Below are positions 32,359-41,764 of a stretch of DNA of 64,000 bases, one piece after another (the first letter of the stretch is position 1; each line of letters opens with the position of its first letter). Origin of the DNA: Nocardia miyunensis NBRC 108239 (GTDB lineage: Bacteria > Actinomycetota > Actinomycetes > Mycobacteriales > Mycobacteriaceae); contig NZ_BDBQ01000054.1 of NCBI RefSeq assembly GCF_001613065.1, positions 1-64,000 on the forward strand, read 5' to 3'. The notes under the pieces were generated by a model. It searched no databases. It was not told where the DNA came from and saw only the letters and a program-made list of their open reading frames with translations. Both the position numbers and the translations under genes were made by a program.

Positions 32359-35300
32359 TCAGATCAAGTCGAGGGCGCGAAGACTGCGCACATAGTTGTC
32401 GATGATCTCGGGAGTGATGTGCGGAATGTCCTCAGCGCCTGCGATTCCCGCGGCGCGAACCGCGTCTCGGAACCGATCGGCGGGCGCGCTGGCGCCGATG
32501 GACGCCGGTGCCGGCTTGACGTAGCTGTGCAGAAGCGGCAGTACGGAGTGATGCTTGAGCCGATCCGGCAGCGCCTCGATGGCGGCGCTGAACTGCTCGA
32601 ACCACGTCTGGTAATCCCCGACCCGGGTGATCGCCTCACCCCGCCCGATGAGCCAGTCGATGTACTTGTCGAAGCCGATGCCGTCCTCATGCGGGTTCAT
32701 CGTGTGGTAGGTGCGATATCCATCCGCTTCGATCAGCGCATAGATCGCCGAGGCCAGGAAGTCGACGGGCAGGGCGTCGTGGTGTCCGCGGGCCCGCGAA
32801 CCGTCGGCGGCGAGCGGGTGGAACGAGTCCGGCGCCAGTCCGGTGGCCAGGACGCTCTGCAGCAGGCGGGTGAACATGTCGGGCACGTTGATCTGGCCGG
32901 TGTCACGCTCGTTGGCCAGGATCATGTCGCACCGGAACACGGTGACCGGGAGCCCGAACCGGTCGTGTGCGTCGCGAAGCAATACCTCACCGGCCCATTT
33001 GCTGTTGGCGTAACCGCTGGCGTATCCGGCCTCGACGCGGCGAACCGGGCTGACCTCGCGAATATCGGCATCCTCGACGAAAGACCCCCGCGGAATCTGG
33101 CTGCCGACGCCGACCGTGGAGATGTACACATACGGCTTGCGTACCGTGGTGAGCGCGAGCCGGATCAGCTCCGCGGTCCCGAGTACGTTGGGGCCGAAGA
33201 GTTCTCGGTACGGCAGGACGTGGTTGACCAGCGCGCCGGAATCGACGATGAGGTCGACATCTTTTGTGAGTTCACTCCAGGTGTCGTTGTCCAATCCGAG
33301 CTGGGAGGCATCCTTGTCTCCGGCGACTACCCGTAGATGTCCCTTCGACAGCGAACGGAACTCCTCGAGCAGAGCGGTCCCTTCGTTTCCGAAGGTCGCA
33401 TCGAGCCGGGCCTCGGCGGCCGCGTCATCGCTCGCTCGGACGAGGCAGATCACGGTGCCATCGTTGGCTTGCGCACGCCGGAGCCATTCGAGCGCGAGGT
33501 ACCGGCCCAGGAAGCCGGTGGTGCCGGTGATCAGCACCGTGCGCGGCTCGAGCGACGCGGCAGGCAGTGTGGCGGCCTTCGCGAGAATGTCGGCGCCGAT
33601 GAGCTTGTCGACGGTGAGATCGCTCGCGCGCAGGTCCGCATTTCCGTCTCCGTGCACCGACTCGAGGGTCGGACGCGCGAACGCGTCCGGGTTTTCCAGG
33701 AATGCGGCGAGCGAGGCGAGATCCGTCGCGGGTGAAGTGATCAGTCCGACAGGAACTTTCACATCGAAGATGTCGTGCAACGTCGAACCGAGCGTCAGCG
33801 CGTTGAGTGAATCCCCGCCGAGGTCGATGAACCGGGAAGCCGGTTCGACCTCACCGTCTCGCAGGTCCAGGAGCGCCGTGACCACTTCGATCAGGGTGTC
33901 CACAGCCGGTCGGCTCCCGGACTTCTCGTGAGCGGCACGCAGCCTTCTGCCGCGCTCGTCCTCCAACTCGGCGTAGAAGGACTCCAGTCGGTCGCCATAA
34001 TGCTTCTTCAGCTGCGGGCGCGCCAATTTTCCGATTCCGGTGAGCAGTCCGTTCTCGAGCGAAAAGGGCGTCAGCTCGACGATGACGTCGCGAGGAATTT
34101 CCGCTGCCGTCAGACCGGCGCTCTCACCGATCTCACGAATTGCCGCGAGCAAATCTTTTCGCAAGGAATCGAGGTCCCCGCCGGCGCGGGCGATCGCGTC
34201 CCCGGTGGGTACCGCCACGCAGAGCAGATACGGTCGAGAGCTGTTCCCGTAGACGAACATCTGACGAACCGGCGCAACTGTCAGAGTGGATTCCACGTAC
34301 GAGATCGTGATGAATTCGCCCTGGGAGAGTTTGATGACATTGTTGCGGCGGTCAAGATAACGCAGCTCGTCCGGCCCGACCTGGGCCATGATGTCCCCGG
34401 TCTTGTAGAAGCCGTCCTCGTCGAACACCGTCTCGGTCAACTCGGGACGGCGATAGTAGCCCATGAACATGTAATCGGTCTTGACCAGAAGTTCGCCGCG
34501 TGGAAATGGGCGGTCGGTGCTGTAATACCCGAGTTCGGGAACGTCGACGAGTTTGTAGTCGTTGACCGGTGGCCGCATCACATGTCCGTTGCGCAGGATT
34601 GCGCCGGCCTCGGTGGAGCCGTATCCCTCGGTCAGAGTCGCGCGGATGAGTCGCTGGACGAAGTCCGCCACCTCCGCCGCGATGGGAGCCGAACCGGTAA
34701 ACGCGCGAAGCGGCTGATCGCCGAAGTACCGCTGGCGCAACCGGGACAATGCCGTTGCTTCGTCATGCCCGCGGCCACAGTCGGCCTGGAGTTCCTGGTA
34801 GAGCATTTCCCAGATACGCGGCACGAAATGCAGCTGGTTCGGCTGTACATCGGCAAGGTCATCGAGAAGCGAGGAAAGGTCGCCATGCCGCGTGAAATAT
34901 GCTGTGCCGCCGTTCGAGAGCGTTTGATACAGGGTGCTGCGCGCTCTGGCATGGCTCATCGGCAGGAAATTCAGGGTAATCCAGCTCCGAGCCTCGACCC
35001 CGTCGCTGATCAACGGGAAGCCGCCGAAAAGCCAGCGCACGATGGCCAGCTGCGAGTACATGGCGCCCTTGGGCGTTCCGGTGCTGCCGGAGGTGTAGAT
35101 CAGCATCGACAGTTGAGCCGGGTCGCATTCCTCGAAGGCAACCGCGGCGTCCGAGACTCGCTCCAACTCATCCAGAGTGACCGTCTCGACGCCGGGAATG
35201 CTGGTATCGGCCTCTGTCGCAGCCGTCGGTACGTCGAAGACCACCACTCGGCCGGTGGCCGCCGGGCCCATGTCGGCCAGCACGGTCGCGAGTTTGGGAA

Positions 35301-35724
35301 GTTCGTTCGCGGCGACAGCGATCACGCGCGGTTCGGTCTCACGCAGGATCTGTTCCCAGTTCGACAGCGGCGCATTGTTCTGCAACGGCACCGCGACCGC
35401 GGCGAGAGGGCCGATCACAGCGAGATCGATCAGCGTGTACTGCGCACTGGTGAAACCGATCGTGGCCACGCGGTCGCCGGGACGGACCTGCAGGCGCGTC
35501 GAGAATGCCGAAGCCACCACTAGGACTCGATCCGCGAGGGCCGCATAGGTCATGGACTCCCAGCTGTCGTCGTCACCCCGCCACCTCAGGGCTTTTCGGT
35601 CGGAGTATCCGGTAGCGAGGTTCCTGAGCACGCCGGACACCGTTCGTTCAGCGGATATCGCTCGGGACACGGCGATATCGGCGCCGAAGAGGCTGGGCAC
35701 TTCGCCATGGGACGACTCGGACAA
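32359..35724 (-). CDS. car: Carboxylic acid reductase (A-PCP-R)
   Basis: A 1121-residue three-domain enzyme. The adenylation domain (about 1-620) has TSGSTGTPKG at 211-220 and YGSTEAGAI later. The carrier domain has LGGDSLNALTL with the phosphopantetheine Ser at residue 639. The NADPH reductase domain (from about 730) has TGTTGFLGRYLALEW and YASGYANSKW. The enzyme activates a carboxylic acid with ATP, loads it as thioester and reduces it once to the aldehyde. It needs a phosphopantetheinyl transferase, not seen here. The start is TTG with GGAGG well placed. In a degradation cluster its reductive direction is unexpected. Confidence 0.95.
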   Translation of the reverse strand: MSESSHGEVPSLFGADIAVSRAISAERTVSGVLRNLATGYSDRKALRWRGDDDSWESMTYAALADRVLVVASAFSTRLQVRPGDRVATIGFTSAQYTLIDLAVIGPLAAVAVPLQNNAPLSNWEQILRETEPRVIAVAANELPKLATVLADMGPAATGRVVVFDVPTAATEADTSIPGVETVTLDELERVSDAAVAFEECDPAQLSMLIYTSGSTGTPKGAMYSQLAIVRWLFGGFPLISDGVEARSWITLNFLPMSHARARSTLYQTLSNGGTAYFTRHGDLSSLLDDLADVQPNQLHFVPRIWEMLYQELQADCGRGHDEATALSRLRQRYFGDQPLRAFTGSAPIAAEVADFVQRLIRATLTEGYGSTEAGAILRNGHVMRPPVNDYKLVDVPELGYYSTDRPFPRGELLVKTDYMFMGYYRRPELTETVFDEDGFYKTGDIMAQVGPDELRYLDRRNNVIKLSQGEFITISYVESTLTVAPVRQMFVYGNSSRPYLLCVAVPTGDAIARAGGDLDSLRKDLLAAIREIGESAGLTAAEIPRDVIVELTPFSLENGLLTGIGKLARPQLKKHYGDRLESFYAELEDERGRRLRAAHEKSGSRPAVDTLIEVVTALLDLRDGEVEPASRFIDLGGDSLNALTLGSTLHDIFDVKVPVGLITSPATDLASLAAFLENPDAFARPTLESVHGDGNADLRASDLTVDKLIGADILAKAATLPAASLEPRTVLITGTTGFLGRYLALEWLRRAQANDGTVICLVRASDDAAAEARLDATFGNEGTALLEEFRSLSKGHLRVVAGDKDASQLGLDNDTWSELTKDVDLIVDSGALVNHVLPYRELFGPNVLGTAELIRLALTTVRKPYVYISTVGVGSQIPRGSFVEDADIREVSPVRRVEAGYASGYANSKWAGEVLLRDAHDRFGLPVTVFRCDMILANERDTGQINVPDMFTRLLQSVLATGLAPDSFHPLAADGSRARGHHDALPVDFLASAIYALIEADGYRTYHTMNPHEDGIGFDKYIDWLIGRGEAITRVGDYQTWFEQFSAAIEALPDRLKHHSVLPLLHSYVKPAPASIGASAPADRFRDAVRAAGIAGAEDIPHITPEIIDNYVRSLRALDLI

Positions 35725-35927
35725 TTGAGGTCCTCCAGTACTAGATTTTTTGCGCGTCGCACGTCTGCGGTCGCGAATCGCGAATCGCGCCGTGAACTGC
35801 TGGGCGGGCTCAGGATTGCCTCGGTGGCGACTGCGGCCGATCCGGTGGCACAGGCGGCGGTAACCCGCATGCCGTCGTCTACATCACTTATATCATGTAA
35901 ATAACATAGTAAAGTGTCAGGGGTGCC

Positions 35928-35949
35928 GTAGTCCACATTTATGGACTAC
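35928..35949. promoter_or_regulatory. Hairpin/operator in divergent CAR-SDR promoter
   Basis: GTAGTCCA-cattta-TGGACTAC, a perfect 8-bp inverted repeat with a 6-base loop, in the 282-base spacer between the carboxylic acid reductase and the SDR at 36007. An AT-rich stretch with ATAACATAGTAAAG lies just beside it. No other gene is seen in the spacer. Confidence 0.45.
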
Positions 35950-36006
35950 CACTTGTAGGCGACAGGTGGATCATTGGAGCGGCACACCACTTCAGGAAGG
36001 TTCGGG

Positions 36007-36729
36007 ATGAGTAGTCTTGCGGGCAAAGTCGCCCTGGTATCGGGCGGCGCACGAGGTCTCGGCGCCGAGTACGTCAGACATCTCGCCGCGGCGGGAGCAA
36101 AGGTCGTGTTCGGTGACATCCTGCACAAGGAGGGCAGCGCCCTCGCGGCCGAGCTCGGCGCCGACGTGCGATTCACCGAACTCGATGTGTCCCAACCGGA
36201 TCAGTGGTCGACCGCGGTCGGCGTGGCCGTCGAGGAGTTCGGCGGCCTCGACGTACTGGTCAACAACGCGGGGATCGTCGACAGAGGGCCGATCGAGGAC
36301 TTCGCCCTGGAAGCATGGAACAGGGTGATCACCGTCAACCTCACCGGCACTTTCCTCGGCATGAAGGCGGCCATTCCCACTCTCAAGCGGTCGACGAACG
36401 GTCCCTCGATCATCAATCAGGCATCTATCGCGGGGATCAGCGGAGTGGCGGGATCGAGCGCCTACAGCGCGTCCAAATTCGGCATCCGCGGACTCACCAG
36501 GTCGGCGGCGAAAGAGCTTGCCGGAGATGGAATCCGGGTCAACGCGGTGGTGCCGGGAACATTCGCCACCGCGATGACAGCCGGGTACTCCGGAGTCCCC
36601 CCGCAGATTCCGTTGCAACGGATCGGCACGCCCGCCGAGATCGCGCCCACGGTCGTCTACCTGGCCAGTGACGACGCCGCGTACGTGACCGGGGCGGAGT
36701 TCGTGATCGACGGCGGATGGCTCGCCTGA
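36007..36729 (+). CDS. SDR family oxidoreductase (3-alpha/20-beta-HSD-like)
   Basis: A 240-residue classical SDR. It has SGGARGLGAEYVRHL, DVLVNNAGIVDRG, a catalytic Ser in NQASIAG, YSASK, and the C-terminal GAEFVIDGGWLA. It is closest in style to actinobacterial 3-alpha/20-beta-hydroxysteroid dehydrogenase-like enzymes, so it probably interconverts a ring alcohol and ketone. ATG 36007 follows GAAGG. Its stop is 12 bases from the convergent deazaflavin-type gene. Confidence 0.9.
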   Translation: MSSLAGKVALVSGGARGLGAEYVRHLAAAGAKVVFGDILHKEGSALAAELGADVRFTELDVSQPDQWSTAVGVAVEEFGGLDVLVNNAGIVDRGPIEDFALEAWNRVITVNLTGTFLGMKAAIPTLKRSTNGPSIINQASIAGISGVAGSSAYSASKFGIRGLTRSAAKELAGDGIRVNAVVPGTFATAMTAGYSGVPPQIPLQRIGTPAEIAPTVVYLASDDAAYVTGAEFVIDGGWLA

Positions 36730-36741
36730 GCTCCCCGCGCG

Positions 36742-37176
36742 TCAGATCCGGGTCAGCACGAAAACAGGGATAGGCCGATCGGTCTTCTTCTGGTAGTCGG
36801 CGTAGTCGGGGAAGGCCGCCACCGCACGCTCCCACCACAGGGCCTTCTCCGCGCCGGTTACCTCCCGCGCCTCGTAATCGTGCTTGTCGGCGCGATCCTG
36901 CAGTTCGACAAGCGGATTCGCCCGCACGTTGTAATACCAGGACGGGTGCTTCGGCGCACCGCCCAGCGACGCGACGATGGCGTATTCCCCGTCGTGCTCG
37001 ACCCGCATCAGCGGCGCCTTGCGCAGTCGGCCCGACTTGACTCCGATCGAGCTGAGGACGACCACGCGACAACCCCGGACCGTTCCCCCCTCCGCTCCGT
37101 CCGACGCCTCGTACTCCGCGAGTTGAGCGAGAGCGATGTCGCTGGTGCCGGCTTCGTACTCACCCGTCAATGGCAT
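36742..37176 (-). CDS. Deazaflavin (F420)-dependent nitroreductase/DDN-family protein
   Basis: A 144-residue split-barrel protein with VVVLSSIGVKSGRLRKAPLM, YAIVASLGGAPKHPSWYYN and VELQDRADKHDYEAREV. These are the hallmarks of the DDN family, which use reduced cofactor F420 to reduce enones, quinones or nitro groups. It overlaps the end of the upstream P450 gene by 17 bases. AAGGAG lies 9 bases before the ATG. In this cluster it may reduce a conjugated ketone. Confidence 0.9.
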   Translation of the reverse strand: MPLTGEYEAGTSDIALAQLAEYEASDGAEGGTVRGCRVVVLSSIGVKSGRLRKAPLMRVEHDGEYAIVASLGGAPKHPSWYYNVRANPLVELQDRADKHDYEAREVTGAEKALWWERAVAAFPDYADYQKKTDRPIPVFVLTRI

Positions 37177-38398
37177 TCGCTTGTTCTCCTTGTAGCTGCT
37201 GTGTACGTGCTCCCGGAGTGAACTCGACCGGGACGCGAGCCGGACCGTTCACCGCGGGCAACTCGTCCAGCTCATGCCACGACGGCTGACCGGCGAGGCG
37301 CAGGTCCGGCATGCGGGCCAGCAGCGCGGTGAACATCAATACGAGCTCCTGGCGCGCCAGGTGCGCGCCCAGGCAGAAGTGCCGTCCGGTGCCGAATGTC
37401 AAGTGCGGATTGGTATTTCGGGTGATATCGAAGGTCTCGGGCTGCTCGAAGACCTCCGGGTCGCGATTACCCGCCCCGTAGAAGGACACCACCTTGTCGC
37501 CCTCGGCGATCGGAGTTCCCGCGATCGTGGTGTCGCGAGTCGCGGTGCGGCGCTGATAGATGATCGGCGGATCCCAGCGCAGGATCTCCTCCACCGCGCC
37601 CGGTACGAGGCCGGGATCGTCGAGCAGCATCCGGTGCTGTCGCGGATGCTGCAGCAGGGCGATCACCCCGGTGGAGACGGCATTGCGTGAGGTGTCGCTG
37701 CCGGCGTTGACGAGCAGGTGGAAATCCATCGCGAATTGCTGCTCGTCGACCGGCACGCCCCCGATTTCGCCGTGCGCTATCCGGGTCAGGGTGTCGTCGC
37801 CGTCAGCGGCGCTGAACTTCTTCCAGGCTTGCGCCGAATGTTCGGCGAAGACCTGCAGTGCGCGTGCTCCCGGCCCCTCGGTCCTGCTGTTCGCGCGGGT
37901 GAGGATCTCCACCGCCCAGAAGAGTTCGAGCGCCTCCTCGCGGTCCAGGCCGAGCAGGTCCGCGATCACGAAACTGGCCAGCCGACCGGAGATGTCGCTG
38001 ACCAGGTCGCACTCGCCCCGCTCGATCACCGCGTCGATGATGTCGTCGATCAGCTGCGTCATCTGCTCGTGGCTTCGCCGCACCCGCGGCAGCCCCAGCT
38101 CGGGCGAGAGGAACTTGCGGTGCGCGGTGTGGTGCGGCGGGTCGGAGAAGATCAGATGCCGATGCGTCTCGTCGCCCATCACGGTGTCGGTGGCCAGCAC
38201 CGTGTTCGGCTCGGACGAGAACGTTTCCGAATCCGATTCCACCGCACGGATATCGGCGTGCCGCGTCAACGCCCAGAAACCGGGGCCGTACTTGGGATCG
38301 TCGTGCCAATGCACCGGATCGTGTTCGCGCAGCCATCGATAGACGTCGTAGGGCTGCCCGCCGCTGAACAACGCGGGGTCGAGCAGGTTGATCTCCAT
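37160..38398 (-). CDS. Cytochrome P450
   Basis: A 412-residue P450 with FGTGRHFCLG (heme Cys near residue 342), the I-helix motif NAGSDTSRN and EEILRWDPP. It is a close paralogue of the P450 at 5244. ATG 38398 is preferred (AGGAG just upstream); a start 15 bases earlier overlaps the SDR stop. It is cotranscribed with the SDR at 38410 and the MDR/QueG-like genes upstream, without its own ferredoxin. Confidence 0.95.
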   Translation of the reverse strand: MEINLLDPALFSGGQPYDVYRWLREHDPVHWHDDPKYGPGFWALTRHADIRAVESDSETFSSEPNTVLATDTVMGDETHRHLIFSDPPHHTAHRKFLSPELGLPRVRRSHEQMTQLIDDIIDAVIERGECDLVSDISGRLASFVIADLLGLDREEALELFWAVEILTRANSRTEGPGARALQVFAEHSAQAWKKFSAADGDDTLTRIAHGEIGGVPVDEQQFAMDFHLLVNAGSDTSRNAVSTGVIALLQHPRQHRMLLDDPGLVPGAVEEILRWDPPIIYQRRTATRDTTIAGTPIAEGDKVVSFYGAGNRDPEVFEQPETFDITRNTNPHLTFGTGRHFCLGAHLARQELVLMFTALLARMPDLRLAGQPSWHELDELPAVNGPARVPVEFTPGARTQQLQGEQANAIDG

Positions 38399-38409
38399 GT
38401 TTCTCCTGG

Positions 38410-39165
38410 TCATAACGAGAGCCCGCCGTCGGCGACGAGCAGTTGGCCGGTGACGAACGAGGCCTCGTCCGAGAGCAGGAAGGCCACCACGGCGGCGACT
38501 TCCTCCGGCGCGGCGACCCGGCCCATGGGGATCCGCTCGCGCAGCTTCCGCTCACGTTCGGCATCGCTCATCAGGCGCTCGATCATCGCGGTGGACATGT
38601 GGCCGGGACCGACCGCGTTGATCCGGATTCCGCGGCCCGCGTAGTCGCGGGCGGCCGCCTTGGTCATCCCGACGACGGCGTGCTTGGAGGAGGCGTATGC
38701 CGTAATGCCTTGTGCGCGAACGACAGCGCCCGCGTAAGAGGCGACATTGACGATCGAACCGGCATTCGCCGCCACCATGGCGCGCAGTTCCGCACGCAGG
38801 CAATGGAACGTGCCGCGGAGATTGATCTCGTAGGTGCTGTCCCACACCTCATCGGTCAGCTCGGCGGCCGGCGCCGGAGGCGGACTGACACCCGCGTTGT
38901 TGACCGCGCAATCCAGACGCCCGAATTCTTCGAGGGTGACCGCCACGAGACGCTCCACCGCGTCGAGATCGGTCACATCGGTGGGCACGGCCAGTGCCCG
39001 GCCCGACGCGGCGGTGATCTCCCCGGCCACCTTGTCGCACAGATCTATTCGGCGACCGGCCACGACGACCGCGGCGCCTTCGGCGGCCAGCCGGAGCGCA
39101 CACGCGCGCCCGAGCCCGCTCGTCGCGCCGGTCACCAGGACGACGCGGTCTTCGAAACGACGCAT
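38410..39165 (-). CDS. SDR family oxidoreductase
   Basis: A 251-residue SDR. It has VLVTGATSGLGRACALRL, CAVNNAGVSPPP, YASSK, and the C-terminal GQLLVADGGLSL. It probably oxidises the hydroxyl introduced by the downstream P450 (37160), with which it overlaps within a few bases. ATG 39165 begins the conserved part; an upstream in-frame extension overlaps the QueG-like gene. A fragment of a sister gene lies at 31757-31850. Confidence 0.9.
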   Translation of the reverse strand: MRRFEDRVVLVTGATSGLGRACALRLAAEGAAVVVAGRRIDLCDKVAGEITAASGRALAVPTDVTDLDAVERLVAVTLEEFGRLDCAVNNAGVSPPPAPAAELTDEVWDSTYEINLRGTFHCLRAELRAMVAANAGSIVNVASYAGAVVRAQGITAYASSKHAVVGMTKAAARDYAGRGIRINAVGPGHMSTAMIERLMSDAERERKLRERIPMGRVAAPEEVAAVVAFLLSDEASFVTGQLLVADGGLSL

Positions 39166-39169
39166 CTGA

Positions 39170-40561
39170 TCAGTAACCTCGCGGGCCGAGTCGCACATCG
39201 GTCGAGACGTCGGTCGCATCGGTGGGAGGCTCTTTCCTGTCCGGGTCGAAATCGAAGCCCGGCATACCGATCAGCTCCGGTGTGATGCGCGGCTTGCGGC
39301 CTGGGCCATAGTGTTCGCCGTCCAACGGCCAGTCGTATCCTTCGAGGTCGTCGGTGTCCTTGCCGAGGATCTCGCCGGTCTTCTCGTACTCCGCCAGCAC
39401 GGCGTTGAGCCCGAACCGCTGCACCGGGCAGACCTTCATGCAGATCGAGCAGCCCGCCACCTTGCCCATCACCGGCAGGCAGCGCTTCGTGTTCAGCTTG
39501 GCCTTGACCACGCCGCGGCTGGCCTTGCGGACCGCGGGGATCGCGCCCGGGGGGCACCGGCGAACGCAGATCTGGCATTCGTCACAGACGCCCTCCAGCC
39601 CGAAATCGACCGGCTCGTCGTGCACGAACGGAGCGTCCGTCGTCATGACATGCAACCGGCAGCGCGAGCCGGCGTGTGGTGTCAGCAGCTGGCCGTTCAG
39701 ACCTAGCTGACCGAGCCCGGCGGCAACGGCGTAGGCGATGTTCATCGATTCGCCGACGAAACCCTCCGGCCGAGCTCGGTAGCCCTGGTCGCGAATCCAC
39801 TCCGCCAGCAACCGCATTCGGTCCTCGAGCACCCCGTAGGCCGACAACGCGGCCTGTTCGGAACGGACGCTCGGAATCATCTGCGTGGAGTCGTAGTCCT
39901 GCTCCAGGATCCCGACGATGACGGTGTCGCCGACGTTCAGTCCGTGATATTCGGCGAAGTTGTACTTGATGTCGTACGCGGTCAGTCCGATGGCGCTGAG
40001 CCCGAGCCGGGCCGCCTCCAACCGCAACGCCTGGGTCAGCGCGGCGGGGTCGACATTCCTCGGCGGACGCGGCGGTTCGAGTTCACGGACGAAGCGGGCA
40101 CGGCGCCGTGCGGCCCGCTGGATCCGCGGGGCCAGCAGCAACGTGGACATCCACAAACCGGCTGTGGGACTTTCGTTTCCGCGCATGCCCGGGTGCAGCT
40201 CGAGGAAGTCGTGCAGCGGGTGGTCGTCGAAGGCCTGCTGTTGTTCGTCGCGCAGAAGCCGGATACCCGGTTGCGTCTTCAGCGCTTCCGGCGGAGCAGC
40301 GATGGGCTCGGTCCACACATCCTCCTCGACGCGTCGTCGGCGTAGACCGGGAGCGAGCGTCGGGAGCCACCACATCTTCGGGCGGTACGGGAGGCCGTAC
40401 TTCGCGATGGGGGTCAGGGCGTGCTCGACCTCGTGCACCACACGGTGCAGCTCGCGCTGCAGACGGTTACGCGTGTGCCGCCGGGCCTGGGCGTCGGCGG
40501 TCTCGCACGAATTCCCGGTAGCCGGGTTGAGCAGCCGGAACATTCTCTTCGGCATCGTCAT
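39170..40561 (-). CDS. QueG/reductive-dehalogenase-like 2x[4Fe-4S] protein
   Basis: A 463-residue protein with two 4Fe-4S ferredoxin motifs: CDECQICVRRCPPG at about residues 324-337, and CLPVMGKVAGCSICMKVCP at about 359-377. Upstream is a domain with RLGLSAIGLTAYD and SEQAALSAYG, like epoxyqueuosine reductase and respiratory reductive dehalogenases, which bind cobalamin. The N-terminal ~180 residues (WWLPTLAPGLRRRRVEEDVW and on) are not recognised. No twin-arginine signal is visible, so it is probably cytosolic. It sits 8 bases behind the MDR gene and just ahead of the SDR/P450 pair. A reductive step on the pathway substrate is possible. Confidence 0.8.
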   Translation of the reverse strand: MTMPKRMFRLLNPATGNSCETADAQARRHTRNRLQRELHRVVHEVEHALTPIAKYGLPYRPKMWWLPTLAPGLRRRRVEEDVWTEPIAAPPEALKTQPGIRLLRDEQQQAFDDHPLHDFLELHPGMRGNESPTAGLWMSTLLLAPRIQRAARRRARFVRELEPPRPPRNVDPAALTQALRLEAARLGLSAIGLTAYDIKYNFAEYHGLNVGDTVIVGILEQDYDSTQMIPSVRSEQAALSAYGVLEDRMRLLAEWIRDQGYRARPEGFVGESMNIAYAVAAGLGQLGLNGQLLTPHAGSRCRLHVMTTDAPFVHDEPVDFGLEGVCDECQICVRRCPPGAIPAVRKASRGVVKAKLNTKRCLPVMGKVAGCSICMKVCPVQRFGLNAVLAEYEKTGEILGKDTDDLEGYDWPLDGEHYGPGRKPRITPELIGMPGFDFDPDRKEPPTDATDVSTDVRLGPRGY

Positions 40562-40569
40562 AACCAATC

Positions 40570-41601
40570 TCAACGTGTCGGATCCGGCCCGACCTGCACG
40601 AGCTGCTTCCCGAAATTGGCTCCGCCCAGAAGCCCGATGAATGCGGTGGGCGCGGCCTCGAGCCCGTCGACGATGTCTTCCCGGTAGCGCAGTCGTCCCT
40701 CGCGAACGGCCGGAGCCGTCTCGTCCAGGAACTGCTGCTGGTGCGATGCGGTGTAGGGCCCGAAGGTGAAGCCCTGCACGGTAATAGCCCGCGAGAGGAT
40801 CAGCGACATCATCCCGGGCAGCCGGTCCGGCCCCGCGGCGGGCCGCGTCCCGTTGTATTCGGAGACCAGGCCGCAGACCGGCACCCGCGCGCCCGCGTTG
40901 AGATGCGGCAGCACAGCGTCGAGCACCCGGCCGCCGACGTTTTCGAAGTAGATGTCCACACCGTCGGGGACGGCCGCCGCCAATTCGTCGGCGAAGGCGG
41001 GTGAACGATGGTCCAGCGCCGCCGCGAACCCGTTGTCGCGCAACCACGCGACCTTGTCCGGTCCACCGGCGATGCCGACCGCGCGACATCCGGAGAGCAG
41101 TGCCAGTTGCCCCACCATCGAACCCACGGGACCGGTAGCCGCCGCGACCACAACGGTCTCACCGGGATTCGGGCGGCCCACCAGATTCAGCCCGACGTAG
41201 GCGGTGAACCCCGGCATGCCCAGCACGCCCAGCGCGGTGCTGACCGGCGAGACATCGGGATCGAGACGACGTACCGTCGCCGCGCTCCGCACACCGGCGC
41301 TCTGCCAGCCCAGGTCGGCGAGAACGATGTCTCCCTCGGTGAATTCCGGGCTGCCCGAGTCCACGACCTCGCACACCGTTCCGCCGGGAAGTACCTCGTC
41401 CAGAGGCAGCAGTGGCGATGCCGACCGGTACGTGTGGGCGTAACCCAACCGGCCACGCACATAGGGATCGAGCGAGAGGTAGATCGTCCGCAGCAGTAGC
41501 TCCCCCTCCTGCGGACGCGGCACCGGCACCTCCTCCACCCGAAAATCGCTCGGCCTCGGAGCCCCCGCCGGTCGCGATGCGAGAACGATCCGCCTACTCA
41601 T
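40570..41601 (-). CDS. NADP-dependent MDR oxidoreductase (PTGR/leukotriene dehydrogenase-like)
   Basis: A 343-residue zinc-free medium-chain reductase. It has LSLDPYVRGRLGY, LGMPGFTAYVGL, AATGPVGSMVGQ for NADPH and FENVGGRVLD, all family hallmarks. It reduces alpha,beta-unsaturated ketones or aldehydes. ATG 41601 starts the conserved part; the open frame continues upstream but without a ribosome site. First gene of the leftward operon, divergent from the ABC transporter across a promoter with a palindrome. Confidence 0.9.
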   Translation of the reverse strand: MSRRIVLASRPAGAPRPSDFRVEEVPVPRPQEGELLLRTIYLSLDPYVRGRLGYAHTYRSASPLLPLDEVLPGGTVCEVVDSGSPEFTEGDIVLADLGWQSAGVRSAATVRRLDPDVSPVSTALGVLGMPGFTAYVGLNLVGRPNPGETVVVAAATGPVGSMVGQLALLSGCRAVGIAGGPDKVAWLRDNGFAAALDHRSPAFADELAAAVPDGVDIYFENVGGRVLDAVLPHLNAGARVPVCGLVSEYNGTRPAAGPDRLPGMMSLILSRAITVQGFTFGPYTASHQQQFLDETAPAVREGRLRYREDIVDGLEAAPTAFIGLLGGANFGKQLVQVGPDPTR

Positions 41602-41659
41602 GGTCACGTCGTCTGTCCATTCTTTTTCATTGACGCCTGGGCTGATCCCATTCATTATT

Positions 41660-41674
41660 ACACCACCATTGTGT
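41660..41674. promoter_or_regulatory. Palindrome between MDR gene and ABC transporter
   Basis: ACAC-CACCATT-GTGT, 15 bases, in the divergent spacer. Aligned on ATTGTG it resembles the ACAACATAATTGTG site at 8282. CAACAATATTGC follows at 41683-41694. Confidence 0.4.
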
Positions 41675-41764
41675 GACGCTAGCAACAATATTGCGTCGGG
41701 TCACTCACCTTTCGGTCGACGGGCGAACCCGCCCCGACCTGCAGAAAGTCAGAAGGATTCTTTG

